Source: Turnera subulata
Lineage: Eukaryota > Streptophyta > Magnoliopsida > Malpighiales > Passifloraceae
DNA: 64,000 bases
Reading direction: 5' to 3'
Assembly (NCBI GenBank): GCA_028386065.3
Contig: JAKUCV010003210.1
Span: forward strand, 45,543-109,542
A program made the position numbers and the translations under genes. Positions 21,986-32,449 of this stretch are shown here, in pieces (position 1 is the stretch's first letter; each line of letters opens with the position of its first letter). The notes below the pieces were generated by a model, which saw only the letters and a program-made list of their open reading frames with translations, did no database searches and had not been told where the DNA came from.

Positions 21986-22189
21986 ACACTGGAACGTTAC
22001 AAGCTGCCACTGCCTGTTGGGGTTAAGTATAGACGTCTGGCAACTCTTACGGTCTTGGGAGGATCTTTGTGTGCCACATTCACTGATTTTGATTACGAAG
22101 ATGATAAGTGGTATGCCATTGATGTGTGGGTGATGAAGCAATATGGTGGGGATTGGACCAAACTTCTCTACTTTTCAACAAACAACTGA
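21986..22189 (+). pseudogene. F-box-associated domain fragment, paralogue of the 4.0-5.3 kb gene
   Basis: 68 open codons to TGA at 22187: LERYKLPLPVGVKY, then LGGSLCATFTDFDYEDDKWY and IDVWVMKQYGGDWTKLLYF. It aligns closely with the same part of the F-box pseudogene (LERYKLPLPSGAKYG, VWVMKEYGGEWTKLLN), but the F-box and the rest of the gene are absent. It lies between the two copies of the local duplication. Confidence 0.75.
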
Positions 22190-22339
22190 AATCATAATTG
22201 GGTCTACCCTATAGCTGCCCTGAACAAACATTTGCTTCTCGGCGTATGTGAGTAATTTTCACCTCCCGGGAAACAACCTGAAAGATCCATGCTGACAATG
22301 AACCAAGTGAGATCCCTGCCCTGCAATATGATCAGTTTC

Positions 22340-23064
22340 TTGCTGGGAGCATTGGCTAAACGATTGCATCTTTCCGTGGAGTCATTGATGAGCTGCCTAA
22401 TTGGACTTGGAACTCGTTAAATATTTCAAATCCCATGTAGCTAGACAAAAGAAGAGTGGTACTGAACGCTCGTTTCAATCATATGCAGCGACACCAAATT
22501 TTTGTATGGTCAACTTTTCTGGTAAGTCTGTTGAAAGAATTATCAGAAAGCGATTTGAATTATCAATAAGTCTTAGTTACTTCTGTTTTCTCTTCATCCA
22601 AATTGCTCAATTTTTTTTTTTTTTTTGGGTCTATGCGATCATCAATTGGCAAAAGTTGAATCAAGAGAAATCGGAAACGCAAAGAAAAAAAAAAACGAGG
22701 AGAAAGAAGAAATCAAAGGGAAAAATCGGCTGATCATCATTTAAAGGGTCTGGTCTTTGAACCTGGAGAAAGGGCATGTTTTTGTTAGTATCAAAAAAAA
22801 AAGGGGGCATGTTTTTGTGGAAAAAAAGAAATTAAAGAATCATTAAAAACAACATTCTTTGTATGATTCCTTCTTTTTGTTGGAAACAGCAATCATTATA
22901 TACATATTGGTGCACCTGCATATGCATATAAATGCTTCCTGAAATTAGTAAAGACCATAAAAGCACAGAGAGGAATAACATACCAAGCACTGACATATGG
23001 TGAACCAAGAACACTTTATTGATGAACAGTACTATTATTAAAGTAGAAATAAGGAAGACAGTAA
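22340..23064. repeat. Local duplication, copy 2, adjoining CNL-1
   Basis: Diverged second copy of 21290-21870. It includes an A-rich/T-rich expansion (22609-22626 and 22685-22700) and inserted sequence. Its right end (about 22980-23075) abuts the truncated 3' end of CNL-1 exactly where that gene loses similarity to its paralogues. Confidence 0.6.
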
Positions 23065-25887
23065 CTATAAGAGAAGAGGGAAGGTTATTCTGTTGCCATC
23101 GTCATCACAAATCCATTCCTTCCATTGTGGCATTCCTTTAAATTCCAATTTGTGGAGGGACCTAAATGGTTGGATGGAACTGCTGCGACTCCCATACAAA
23201 AACTCGGGCCCCACCGACACTAGAGACTCAAACTCTTGTATCACGAGTTCTTCTAGAGATGGCAACTGCCCAAGTGGTGGCAAACGGGTGCAGTTTCCAC
23301 ATCCCCAGAGTTCCAATCTCACGATGTTGGAATAAGAAGAAGAGTCTCCAACCCATTCTGGGAAACTTGCACCCTTATATCCCAAAATCTCCACGATTCT
23401 CACATCCACGTGAGGCTGCAAGTGCTGGAGTACGCTTCTATCGAGGCAACCATCGTCTGAGTTATCATCATTCCCTATGTCCCAATAAAGGAACAATTCC
23501 TTCAGTCCCTTCTTCTCTTTTAAATTAGCTCCCGGGGCATCTTGTTCATCCACAACATTCTCGAGTTTTACCAGCTCTAATTTTCCTTGCAAATTTCGAA
23601 GCTCCCCTAACTCCCGAATGTTAGACCCTCGCCCTTTCCCCACGACGAATGCTGTTAGTGTTTGATCAATTTACCCATATGCACTGGCATATATTCCAAA
23701 CGAGGAGTCTCCGCAATATCAAGATAACACAAGTTGACTAAATCCATCATCTTGTCTGGAAGCTCCACAAGATTTCTGCACTGCTGTAAGTTCAAAGTTT
23801 CCAAATAGTACAGACCACATATAGATTCAGGAAGTCCTTCAATTTCAGTTTCTCCAAGGTCTAGATGCCTCAAATCCTTCAACTTTCCTATTGAATCCGG
23901 TAACACTCTGAGTGAGTGATGTTTCCTTAAGGCTCAAATGCCGTAGGCGCTTCAAATTGCATATTAAATCAGGTAATCTAGTAAGTTCTGGACAATTTTC
24001 CACCACCAATGTTTGCAACTTACAAAGAGTTGTCACATTTTTTGGCAACCTTTCCAAAGAGTGGTAGCCTCTAAGTCTCAGAAGCCTCAAGTATTTGGAG
24101 ACTGCAAACAACTTTGGTTTGCCACCAAAACCAAAAGAAGTTGTAAGATCTAGCACTCTCAACCGCCGGAAACTTGAAATATTTTTTTCAACATGCCTCA
24201 GGGCTTCTTCTTCTGAACCGTGCTCCGAACATATCAAGGAATGCAAGACCTCTACATTCACATCTGCAAAAGTTGCACTTCCATTTTTTGGAAGATACAA
24301 ATGGCGAGTCCTTTGTGTAAGTCCACCTAAATTGACATCTTCGCCATTAAAGCAAAACCCTCTTGCTATAGATCTCGCCAAGTCATGGATGAGGTCATGC
24401 ATTACAAAGCAACCAGGATCTTCTGATCCTCCAAATTTTTGAAAGAACGACCTTGATGCAAGATCTTCAAAGTACTCCATACCAACCTCTTCCATGCCAC
24501 TATTTCGATTACGTTGGATTATAAACCCTTCTGCCATCCACAAAAGGACCAAGTGTTCCTTACTAAATTCAAAGCCCTTCGGGAACAAAGCACAATAAGC
24601 AAAGCATTGTTTGAGATGCGGTGGAAGATAATGATAGCTTAGTCTCAGAGCTGGAATAACGTTGTCACTTGGCAAATCCCAAATATTGCTCTCCAATATC
24701 TTTTCCCACTCTCTTGCTCTCCTTTTGCAACGGAGTAAGCCTCCTATTGTTTTTGCAGCCAATGGTAGGCCTTTACACCTTTTGGATATTCTTCTTCCAA
24801 TCTCCACCAAGTCTGGATATGAGTTGGGAACGCAATCGTCAAAGGCATGCTTCGCAAACAAGGACCAACAATCATCTTCATCCAATCTTTGTAGATGGTG
24901 ACTTGGAACAGTAGACATCACTGATGCTACACTTTGGTTCCGTGTGGTAACAACCACCTTGCTGCCTCGTGCAACAGAGTTCTTCATTGGCGCTAGTAAA
25001 AAATCCCAATCTTCATAGTTTTCGTTCCAAACATCATCCAAAATGAGCAATACTTTTTGCCCTCTTACTTTCTCCTCTAACCTAGCCTGGCGTTGATTGG
25101 GAGTTAAGGAATCACAATCCCACAAACCGATTTCCTTGAGAATGTTCCTGGTGAGCTTGAGTACATCAAACTCCTCCGAGACAGAAACCCATGCTCTAAA
25201 TTTGTCGAACCTCTGCTTTACCCTACTGTCATTATAGACAAGCTGTGCAAGCGTGGTTCTGCCAACCCCGCCCATACCAATGATGGGCACCACCCCAAGG
25301 TGTCTGGCATTTGCATCTTCTGATAGCACTGATCTCATTATGGCTTCCTTGTCGCCGATCCTGCCATAAATTCCAGAGTCATCTACTGTAGAAGTAGTTG
25401 GCCTTCTCTGGGATGGTGATGATACTCTCACTCCAGCTCGCTCCACTAGACCAAGTCTATCTTTCTGCTGAAACAAGCAATCTAGTCTCCCAAGGATCTC
25501 TTCCAGTCTTGCTTTCATATGATTTCCCACTCCATTTCTACATGGATTAATAGAAGAGATCAAAAAATTTCGCACCTGATCAGAGCAGGATTTAGGGACT
25601 TGTTTGAACTCCAACTTGTAAGCAATCTCGTCCAGGAAATCTTCAGCTTCATAGGCGGCATCTTTGACATCATCCAACCATTCCTTCACAGCAGGCGAAG
25701 TAATCTGCTTCTCCTCGGCATCATCAAGTACTCCCCGGACAGTGTTCATTGTTGCTCTAAAGTTCCGCAGCTGCCCACGGCTGAATTGTTCACCCTGGAA
25801 GAAGTTCACAACCTCACCAGAAGCCAGTGTTTTCAGCAAAACATCAAAAAGAGCTGAGAGAGCAGCACCTGCCAAAGCTTCGGCCAT
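23065..25887 (-). pseudogene. CNL-1: CC-NBS-LRR resistance gene, frameshifted and truncated
   Basis: CNL proteins are cytosolic receptors that trigger defence. The first frame (25887-23845, 680 aa) has the coiled coil with an EDVID-like AYEAEDFLDE, the NB-ARC domain (kinase-2 KVLLILDDVW, RNBS-B GSKVVVTTRN, GLPLA, MHD as VMHDLIHDLA) and the first LRRs. The P-loop reads GMGGVGRTT: residue 210, normally Lys, is Arg (codon AGA, 25260-25258). A 4-bp tandem duplication (AGTGAGTG, 23911-23918) shifts the frame. A 7-bp deletion relative to the paralogues at about 23663 shifts it again. The last part (23643-23065) keeps LRRs including LPPLGQLPSLEELVI but stops after FPLLL, about 180 residues short of CNL-2 and CNL-5. 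Confidence 0.9.
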
Positions 25888-25913
25888 GACTCTGTTTCAA
25901 GAAAGAAAACATC

Positions 25914-26009
25914 CTGCGTAAGAATTAGAGAAATACAGGTTCATGAAAAGGAAACAAATGATAAACTTATGCCAGTGTACGATCGATCAAAGAAATTTAG
26001 ATTTCTTAC
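25914..26009 (-). other. CNL-1 predicted 5'-UTR intron
   Basis: On minus, GTAAGAAATC (donor, 26009) to TTCTTACGCAG (acceptor, 25914) encloses 96 bp, 26 bp upstream of the ATG. The same intron position and splice words occur in CNL-2 and CNL-5. Confidence 0.65.
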
Positions 26010-26107
26010 CAACAGATTAACTTCAAGCTTGATTACTGCAGTATAAAAGTAAGGTGTCTTTTCGGATTGTGTTGAGTGTTTTCTGCAGGGACTGGTGTGG
26101 CAGATAA

Positions 26108-26120
26108 GGATTTATATAGT
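26108..26120 (-). promoter_or_regulatory. CNL-1 predicted TATA box
   Basis: ACTATATAAATCC on minus, about 100 bp upstream of the UTR intron donor. It is conserved in CNL-5 and altered in CNL-2. Confidence 0.55.
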
Positions 26121-27239
26121 TGAGCTTAGCTTTTGTCTTTGATAGCTACTTTTTGGACTCACATATTGCCATGATTCTGTTTTTGGATACGTGTATATTG
26201 GCAAAAGGGGACGCGTTTTGGAGGACTCTTTCCTATGCGTTTACTTTTGACTTTCACTAAGAAATAGAAGCAAGTTAAGTTATAGGGACAGATTATACTT
26301 AAATAAAAAAACTAGTGAAAACGTAATCTCTGTCAGGAAAGTGTATGGCAATGGAAAAAATATTTGGTTTTGCATTGCGATCTATTTCCTGAGAAAAACT
26401 AGCAGGAATGAAGATATGGACCCATAACACCAGAAGAAGGTCCTTTCTTCTTACATAGGATAAGAATGATGCTGCAGACGTCGATAAGACTTTTCTTAAT
26501 TGCTAGATTTCTTAATCACAATACTCGATTTCTAGAGAAGAAGTGTTTTCATTCATACTCACAAAATGCATTACACCAGCAGAGATTTTAAACACAAAAA
26601 GAACACAGCTTTTGTGTTCATCGACATGAACATGTTGATAAGATGCTACCCACAAAAAGAACTCCAGTTTGTCAAAGAGTGGTGAAAGCTCTAAGATTTC
26701 TAACCACTCCAAGACTCCACTTTGCTTAAACAAATATAAAAGACTTCTTCTCCTATTGCTATTAAACTTATCATATTTCTTTTTTCATACACAAAAAACT
26801 CAAATAGACATTTTATCAAACAATTGGACTTCATACCTCAAATAACAGGATTGTATCTTCAACAGGAACGAGCAAAAATAATATAGAGTGAAATCGATCG
26901 GAGAGATTGCCTGAAGTGAGATCGAAAAGTGTATATATGAGCAGAGATTGCGAGCAATAAATTCTTCACTCACAGAGGAAGTCCCAAAAATCAGCACAAC
27001 AACCAAAGGACGCCATGCATATTTCACCCCCACTTATTACTACTGACTTGAAAGCTGAAACAAACACTAATTAATGTATTAATACTTAGAAGTAGTGTAA
27101 CGCTAACTCATAATCAATAATTAACCTTGCAACCAATTGTGATTTTGATTCTTAAAATTGTTTTGGAGAATTGATTTTAATTTATTTTTTTTCTGGTCAC
27201 AACGTATGCTGTTGTTTGTTTTACAACTTGGTACGGCAA
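26121..27239. other. CNL-1 upstream region
   Basis: The first part (to about 26480) shares words with the upstream modules of the other CNL genes, for example GACTTTCACTAAGAA and GACCCATAACACCAGAAG. The rest (26480-27240) shows no credible gene; short minus frames at 26512 and 26800 match nothing I recognise. Confidence 0.55.
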
Positions 27240-28843
27240 ATCCTAGCCATGACAAATATGACAGTTTGGTTTAGGGTTTGGTTTATATCCTAGGATTCAA
27301 AGACAATTGAAACGAAGAGCTGGAGAACCCATTTAAATCATTGAATGAGGAATATAATTACGAGTCGAATCATCTTTAGCAGTTACATTCATGCATTTTT
27401 TTTTTATAATCCTACTGATCACTACATTGTTAGTTTGGTTTTCTTGATAATCGTAGTGATCACCATTCCTCCTCCACCTTGTTCAGGTTGGATATTGGAC
27501 TGTGCTCTGCCAATAGCCCTCTCATCTTTTCGGCCTGAAGCTCCTCGAGGGAGGCCATTTACAACCAACACAGGTGTCAGAGAGCACAAGAAGGGGCCAA
27601 AGATGGTGAGAATTGGTGCCGCTCAGTGTGTAGAGAGTTCTTTGCTTCCTTGAAATGTCTGCACCGTGGAACTGTATCTTTAACCATTCATTGGCCTTCA
27701 GCATCTGCGGCTCTTGTTCATGCCCAAACCAATACCTTCACCAAATGGAGGGGCGGGTCGTTGTTGGGTGTTGATGCGGAGTATGAGGATGAGGATTCGA
27801 GCCCTGAAGCATACCTATGGTGCTGTTCATGTCAGTGCTGGGATTCCCACTGCAGCATCAAACTATGCATTCCCTGCAGAATCAAAATCAAACTAAAATC
27901 ATCAAAACCGATGTTCATCTCGGACAATGACCATAGCACAACAGTGAGATCGAAAGCATTAATGGCTCGGATGCCACGAATAGAGAAAAAAAAAAAAGGG
28001 ACAATCACAAGAGAACCATTTGCGTATACCACGTAAATAAGAGATATCTGCTAGCAGAGCCAATATCTATAACTGCCGAGAAAATCACAGGATAAATTGT
28101 AGGCGAAACCAACAACTTGAAATCATATGCTTTCAAGTTGAAATAACTGCAACAAAATTGAACCCCCAACTTGTACACTTTACTATCACAGCTCTCGTTG
28201 GTGAACTGCCAATTTGGTGCCAATTTGGGGGAAAAGAATATTGACAGCAACAATTAAACATCACAGAAACCAGGAAAAATAAAAACACTCCTCACCATAA
28301 AATTTTTGCTAATCCCAGTACCGCAACACCGCACCGACACCTTACCTTTCCTCCATTGTCGTGACTGTGCTTCGCCGCTGCCTGGAGCAAGGAGATACTT
28401 TGACATCCACCATCTTCATATGTAGCTTCCTGCAAGAAAAATGATGCCCCCAATTATGAAGCATCATGAATTGGTCGGAAACGGGCAGAAAAAAAATGAT
28501 ACAACAACAGCTTACAGTTTACAGAACAGACAAAAGAGAAGGAGCAACACCCTCCTTAATCATCTTATAGAACGCGCAGTTCCATCATTAACATTACCTT
28601 AAATTGCCAGTTTTATTTCCAGCATTAAGAATGTACGGCTCATTGACAATCGGAGTTGGCAAAGCAATCTACATTCCCAGCAACTTTTGATTGCCAGTTT
28701 TTTTATTACTGCAAGATGGAGATGAGAGAAAGTCATAAAAATACTAGTAGTTTTACAAAGGAGAGGGAAGAGTAAATTTGTGAATGCTCACCCGCATACC
28801 TTACTGCTTGGTGAAGTAAGAAATCAGAGATTTTTAGATTGCT
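27240..28843. repeat. CNL 3'-flank module, copy R1 (downstream of CNL-2)
   Basis: A block starting ACAAATATGACAG, with TTAGCAGTTACATTCATGC, CCACCTTGTTCAG, CGGCCTGAAGCTCCT, CTGCAGAATCAAAATCAAA and TATCTGCTAGCAGA as markers, recurs at 33160, 44435, 46095 and 59345. It lies downstream of each CNL gene on its strand. I find no conserved reading frame; it could be 3'-UTR or intergenic DNA carried along by tandem duplication. The part 28300-28843 holds only short non-coding AT-rich DNA. Confidence 0.7.
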
Positions 28844-31800
28844 CTAGTTGATATTTACACAGTTAATAACTATGGCGGGGATGTGAGAAATCTTGGGCCA
28901 GTCTTCCCCTTTCTCCCTCCGACACCTTTTCTCTAGCAGAGGACAGCCATTAATAAATAAATGGGTGAGGGAAGAGGGCAATCCTTCTTCTGGTATTCTT
29001 TCAAGCTTCGGGCAACTCCGGATTTCCAGTATTTGAAGACAAGTAAGGTGTTGAAGCACCATGTAATCCAAAGATTTTATATTCCGAAAATTGACGATGC
29101 GAATCATGGAAAGACTGGAAGGCAACAACAATATGTTGTTGTCGGGGAAGGATTCCATATCTGGGTTATCTCTTAATTTCAAGGTTGAAAGGGAAGGGAG
29201 TTTATGCAAACCCCAACGCATGAGCCCAGCAATATCATCAGTCATAAGTTGTTGCAACGTGGACGGAAAACTCCCATCTTCTTCTTCTATAAAACCCACC
29301 GATTCCAAATCTGAACAATGATTTAGAGACAGGGTGCGAAGGGATGGGAGCCAAATGTGTTTGATCTTGTTCAGCTTCGGACATTCTTCAATGATTAGAG
29401 TCTTTAGAAGAGGGAAGGGTATTCTGTTGCTATCATCTGCATCACCATCAGCAGCAGCACAAATCCATTCCTTCCATCGTGGCATTTCTGAAAATTTCAA
29501 TTTTTGGACTCTGGGGATGGAATTGCGACTCCCACACAGAAATTCGGGCCCCACCGACGCTACAGACTCGAACCCTTTTATCCAGAGTTCTTCCAGAGAT
29601 GACAACTGCCCAAGTGGTGGCAAGCGGGTGCAGTTTCTACATCCCAAGAGTTCCAATCTCACGATGTTGGAATAAGAAGAGTCTCCAACCCAGTCTGGGA
29701 AACTTGTACCCCTATATCCCATAATCGTAATATCTCTCGCATCCACGTGAGGCTGCAAGTGCTGGAGTACCCTTCTGTCAAGCCTACCCTCTTCTGAGTT
29801 ATCATCATTCCCTATCTCCCAATGGAACTCCAATTCCTTCAGTCCCTTCTTCTCTTTTAAATTTGCTCCCAAGGCATCTTGTTCATCCACAACATTCTCA
29901 AGTTTTCTGAGCTCTAATGTTCCTTGCAAATTTCGGACCTCCCCTAACTCCCGAATGTTAGACCCTCGCTCTTTCCCCACAACGAATGCTGTTAGTGTTT
30001 GGAGCTTGATCAATTTACCCATATCTACTGGCATATATCCCAAACCACTAGTCTTCCGAATATCAAGATGACACAAGTTGATTAAATCTATAATCTTGTC
30101 TGGAAGCTTCACAAGCTTTTCGCACCGCTTTAAGATTAAAGTCTGCAAGTAGTATAGAACACAAATAGATTGGGGAAGCAGTTCAATTTTAGTACCTCCA
30201 AGATCTAGATGCCTCAAATCCTTCAACTTTCCTATTGAATCCGGTAGTAGTCTCAGTGATGTGCTGTTAAGGCTAAAATGCCTCAGGTGCTTCAATTTGC
30301 CTATTGAATCAGATAATGTAGTAAGCCCATGGCAATCTTCCACCACCAATGTCTGCAACTTGTAAAGAGTCGTCACATTTTTTGGCAACCTTTCCACAGA
30401 GCGGTAGCTTCTAACTCTCATTAGCCTCAAATGTTTGGAGGTTACAACCAAATTTGGTATGCCACCACGGGGAAAAGACCCAGATAGATCTAGCACTCTC
30501 AACCGCCGGAAATTTTCAAGATGCCTCTGCACATCTTCTGTATCTCGCTCCGGACATATCAAGGAACGCAAGGCTTCCACTTTAACATCTGCCAAAGTTG
30601 CATCGCTATTCCTTGTAAGATACAAATGACGAGTCCTCTCTGTAATACCTAAATTGACATCTTCGCCATTAAAGCAAAACTCTCCTGCTATAGATCTTGC
30701 CATGTCATGGACGAGGTCATGCATTACACAGCAATCAGGATCTTCAGATCCTCCAAATTTTTGAAAGAGAGACCTTGATGCAAGATCTTCAAAGTACTCC
30801 GCACCAACCTCTTCCATGCCACTATTTTGATTCGGTGGTTGGATTATAAACCCTTCTGCCATCCACAAAAGGACCAAGTCTTCCTTTCTAAATTTGTAGT
30901 CCTTCGGGAACAGAGCACAATAAACAAAGCATTGCTTGAGATGTGATGGAAGAGAATGGTAGCTTAGTCTCAGAGCTGGAATAATATTGTCATTTGGTAG
31001 ATCCCAAATATTGCTCTCCAATATCTTCTCCCACTCATTAGCTCCCCTTTTGCACCGGAGTAAACCTCCCATGGTTTTTGCAGCCAACGGTAGGCCTTTA
31101 CATTTTTTGGATATTCTTCCTCCAATGTCTATCAAGTCTGGATATGAGCTGGGACTGCAATCATCAAAGGCATGCTTAGCAAACAAGGACCAACAATCAT
31201 CTTCATTCAGTTCTTTTAATTTGTGAATTGGAGATGCCACACTTGACATGACTGATGCTACACTTTGGATCCGTGTGGTAACAACCACCTTACTACCTTG
31301 TGCAACAGAGTTTAGTGGTACTAGTAAACGGTCCCAATCTCCATAGTTGTCATTCCAAACATCATCCAAAACAAGCAAAACTTTTTCCCCTCTTACTTTC
31401 TCCTCTAACCTAACCTGCAGTTGGTTGAGAGGTAAGGAATCACAATCACACAAACCAATTTCCTTGAGAATGTTCTTGGTGAGCTCAAGCTCATCAAAAT
31501 TTTCCGAGACACAAGCCCACACTCTAAATTTGTCAAACTGATGCTTCACCCTACTGTCATTGTAGACCAGCTGAGCAAGTGTGGTTTTGCCAACACCACC
31601 CATGCCGACTATGGGCACCACCCCAAGGCGTTTGCCGTTTGCATCTCCTGACAGCACCGACCTTATGATGGCTTCCTTGTCGCCAATTCTGCCATAAATT
31701 CCGGAGTCATCTACTAGAGAAGTAGTTGATCTTGTGTGGGATGATGGTGTTGGCACTCCAACTCGCTCCCCAAGACCAAGTGCGTCCTTCTGCCGTAACA

Positions 31801-32197
31801 AGAACTCTAGTCTCCCAAGAATCTCTTCGAATCTTGCTTTCATATTCTTTCCCATCCCCTTTCTGCATGGATTAATAGATGCGATGACCAAATTTCTCAC
31901 CTGATCCGAGCAAGTATTGGGGACTTCTTGGAACTCATCCAGGAAATCATCAGCTTCATAGGTAACATCTTTGAGATCATCCAACCATTTCTTAATAGTG
32001 GGCGAAGTAATCTGCTTCTCCTCGGCATCAGCAAGCACTCCGCTGACAGTGTTCAATGTTGTTATAAAGTCCTGCAGTTGCCTACGACTGAGTTGGCCAC
32101 CCCGGAAGAAGTCCACAACCTCACGAGAAGCCAGCCTTTCCAGCAAAACACTAAAGAGGGCGGATAGAGCCGCACTTGCTACCATAGCTCCGGCCAT
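28844..32197 (-). CDS. CNL-2: intact CC-NBS-LRR disease-resistance protein, 1117 aa
   Basis: An uninterrupted single-exon frame. Rough residues: coiled coil 1-150 with YEADDFLDE (80-88, EDVID-like); P-loop GMGGVGKTT 198-206; RNBS-A FDKFRVWACVSE 221-232; kinase-2 KVLLVLDDVW 272-281; RNBS-B GSKVVVTTR 301-309; GLPLA 368-372; RNBS-D CFVYCALFPKDYKF 423-436; MHD 492-494; then about 20 irregular LRRs including LPPLGQLSSLEEL, to the common end CPLLEKRCRREKGEDWPKIS. Length and motif order are those of I2/RGA-type CNL receptors, which bind ADP/ATP and switch on cell-death signalling after effector recognition. The coiled coil is 9 residues shorter than in CNL-1 and CNL-5 around residue 88. The ATG aligns with the starts of its paralogues. 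All key residues are present, so it is probably functional; ligand unknown. Confidence 0.95.
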   Translation of the reverse strand: MAGAMVASAALSALFSVLLERLASREVVDFFRGGQLSRRQLQDFITTLNTVSGVLADAEEKQITSPTIKKWLDDLKDVTYEADDFLDEFQEVPNTCSDQVRNLVIASINPCRKGMGKNMKARFEEILGRLEFLLRQKDALGLGERVGVPTPSSHTRSTTSLVDDSGIYGRIGDKEAIIRSVLSGDANGKRLGVVPIVGMGGVGKTTLAQLVYNDSRVKHQFDKFRVWACVSENFDELELTKNILKEIGLCDCDSLPLNQLQVRLEEKVRGEKVLLVLDDVWNDNYGDWDRLLVPLNSVAQGSKVVVTTRIQSVASVMSSVASPIHKLKELNEDDCWSLFAKHAFDDCSPSSYPDLIDIGGRISKKCKGLPLAAKTMGGLLRCKRGANEWEKILESNIWDLPNDNIIPALRLSYHSLPSHLKQCFVYCALFPKDYKFRKEDLVLLWMAEGFIIQPPNQNSGMEEVGAEYFEDLASRSLFQKFGGSEDPDCCVMHDLVHDMARSIAGEFCFNGEDVNLGITERTRHLYLTRNSDATLADVKVEALRSLICPERDTEDVQRHLENFRRLRVLDLSGSFPRGGIPNLVVTSKHLRLMRVRSYRSVERLPKNVTTLYKLQTLVVEDCHGLTTLSDSIGKLKHLRHFSLNSTSLRLLPDSIGKLKDLRHLDLGGTKIELLPQSICVLYYLQTLILKRCEKLVKLPDKIIDLINLCHLDIRKTSGLGYMPVDMGKLIKLQTLTAFVVGKERGSNIRELGEVRNLQGTLELRKLENVVDEQDALGANLKEKKGLKELEFHWEIGNDDNSEEGRLDRRVLQHLQPHVDARDITIMGYRGTSFPDWVGDSSYSNIVRLELLGCRNCTRLPPLGQLSSLEELWIKGFESVASVGPEFLCGSRNSIPRVQKLKFSEMPRWKEWICAAADGDADDSNRIPFPLLKTLIIEECPKLNKIKHIWLPSLRTLSLNHCSDLESVGFIEEEDGSFPSTLQQLMTDDIAGLMRWGLHKLPSLSTLKLRDNPDMESFPDNNILLLPSSLSMIRIVNFRNIKSLDYMVLQHLTCLQILEIRSCPKLERIPEEGLPSSLTHLFINGCPLLEKRCRREKGEDWPKISHIPAIVINCVNIN

Positions 32198-32226
32198 GAC
32201 TCTGTTGTTTCAAGAAAGAAAACATG

Positions 32227-32329
32227 CTGAGTAAGAATTAGAGAAACACAGCAGGTTCATGAAAAGCAAACAAATGATAAACTTAATCATGCCAGTGTAT
32301 GATGGATCAAAGAAAATTAGATTTCTTAC
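32227..32329 (-). other. CNL-2 predicted 5'-UTR intron
   Basis: Donor GTAAGAAATC at 32329 and acceptor TTCTTACTCAG at 32227 on minus, 103 bp, in the same place as in the other CNL genes. Confidence 0.65.
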
Positions 32330-32436
32330 TAACAGATTGATAGCTTCAAGCTTGGTTACTGCAGTATAAAAAAAAGCAAGGTGTATCTTTTGGGTTGTGT
32401 TGAGTGTTTTCTGCAGGGACTGGAGTGGCAGGTGAG

Positions 32437-32448
32437 GATTCATATAAT
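32437..32448 (-). promoter_or_regulatory. CNL-2 TATA-like element (variant)
   Basis: AATTATATGAAT on minus, at the position where CNL-1 and CNL-5 have TATATAAAT. The core is weakened. Confidence 0.4.
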
Positions 32449-32449
32449 T

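Noticed and set aside
27345..27653. 102-codon plus frame in a CNL 3'-flank module
   Set aside because: The corresponding frames in the other module copies are shifted or stopped, so it is not conserved as protein.
29334..29675. Plus-strand frames opposite CNL genes (also 24095, 36058, 48532 and others)
   Set aside because: Antisense shadows of the LRR and NB-ARC coding sequence.
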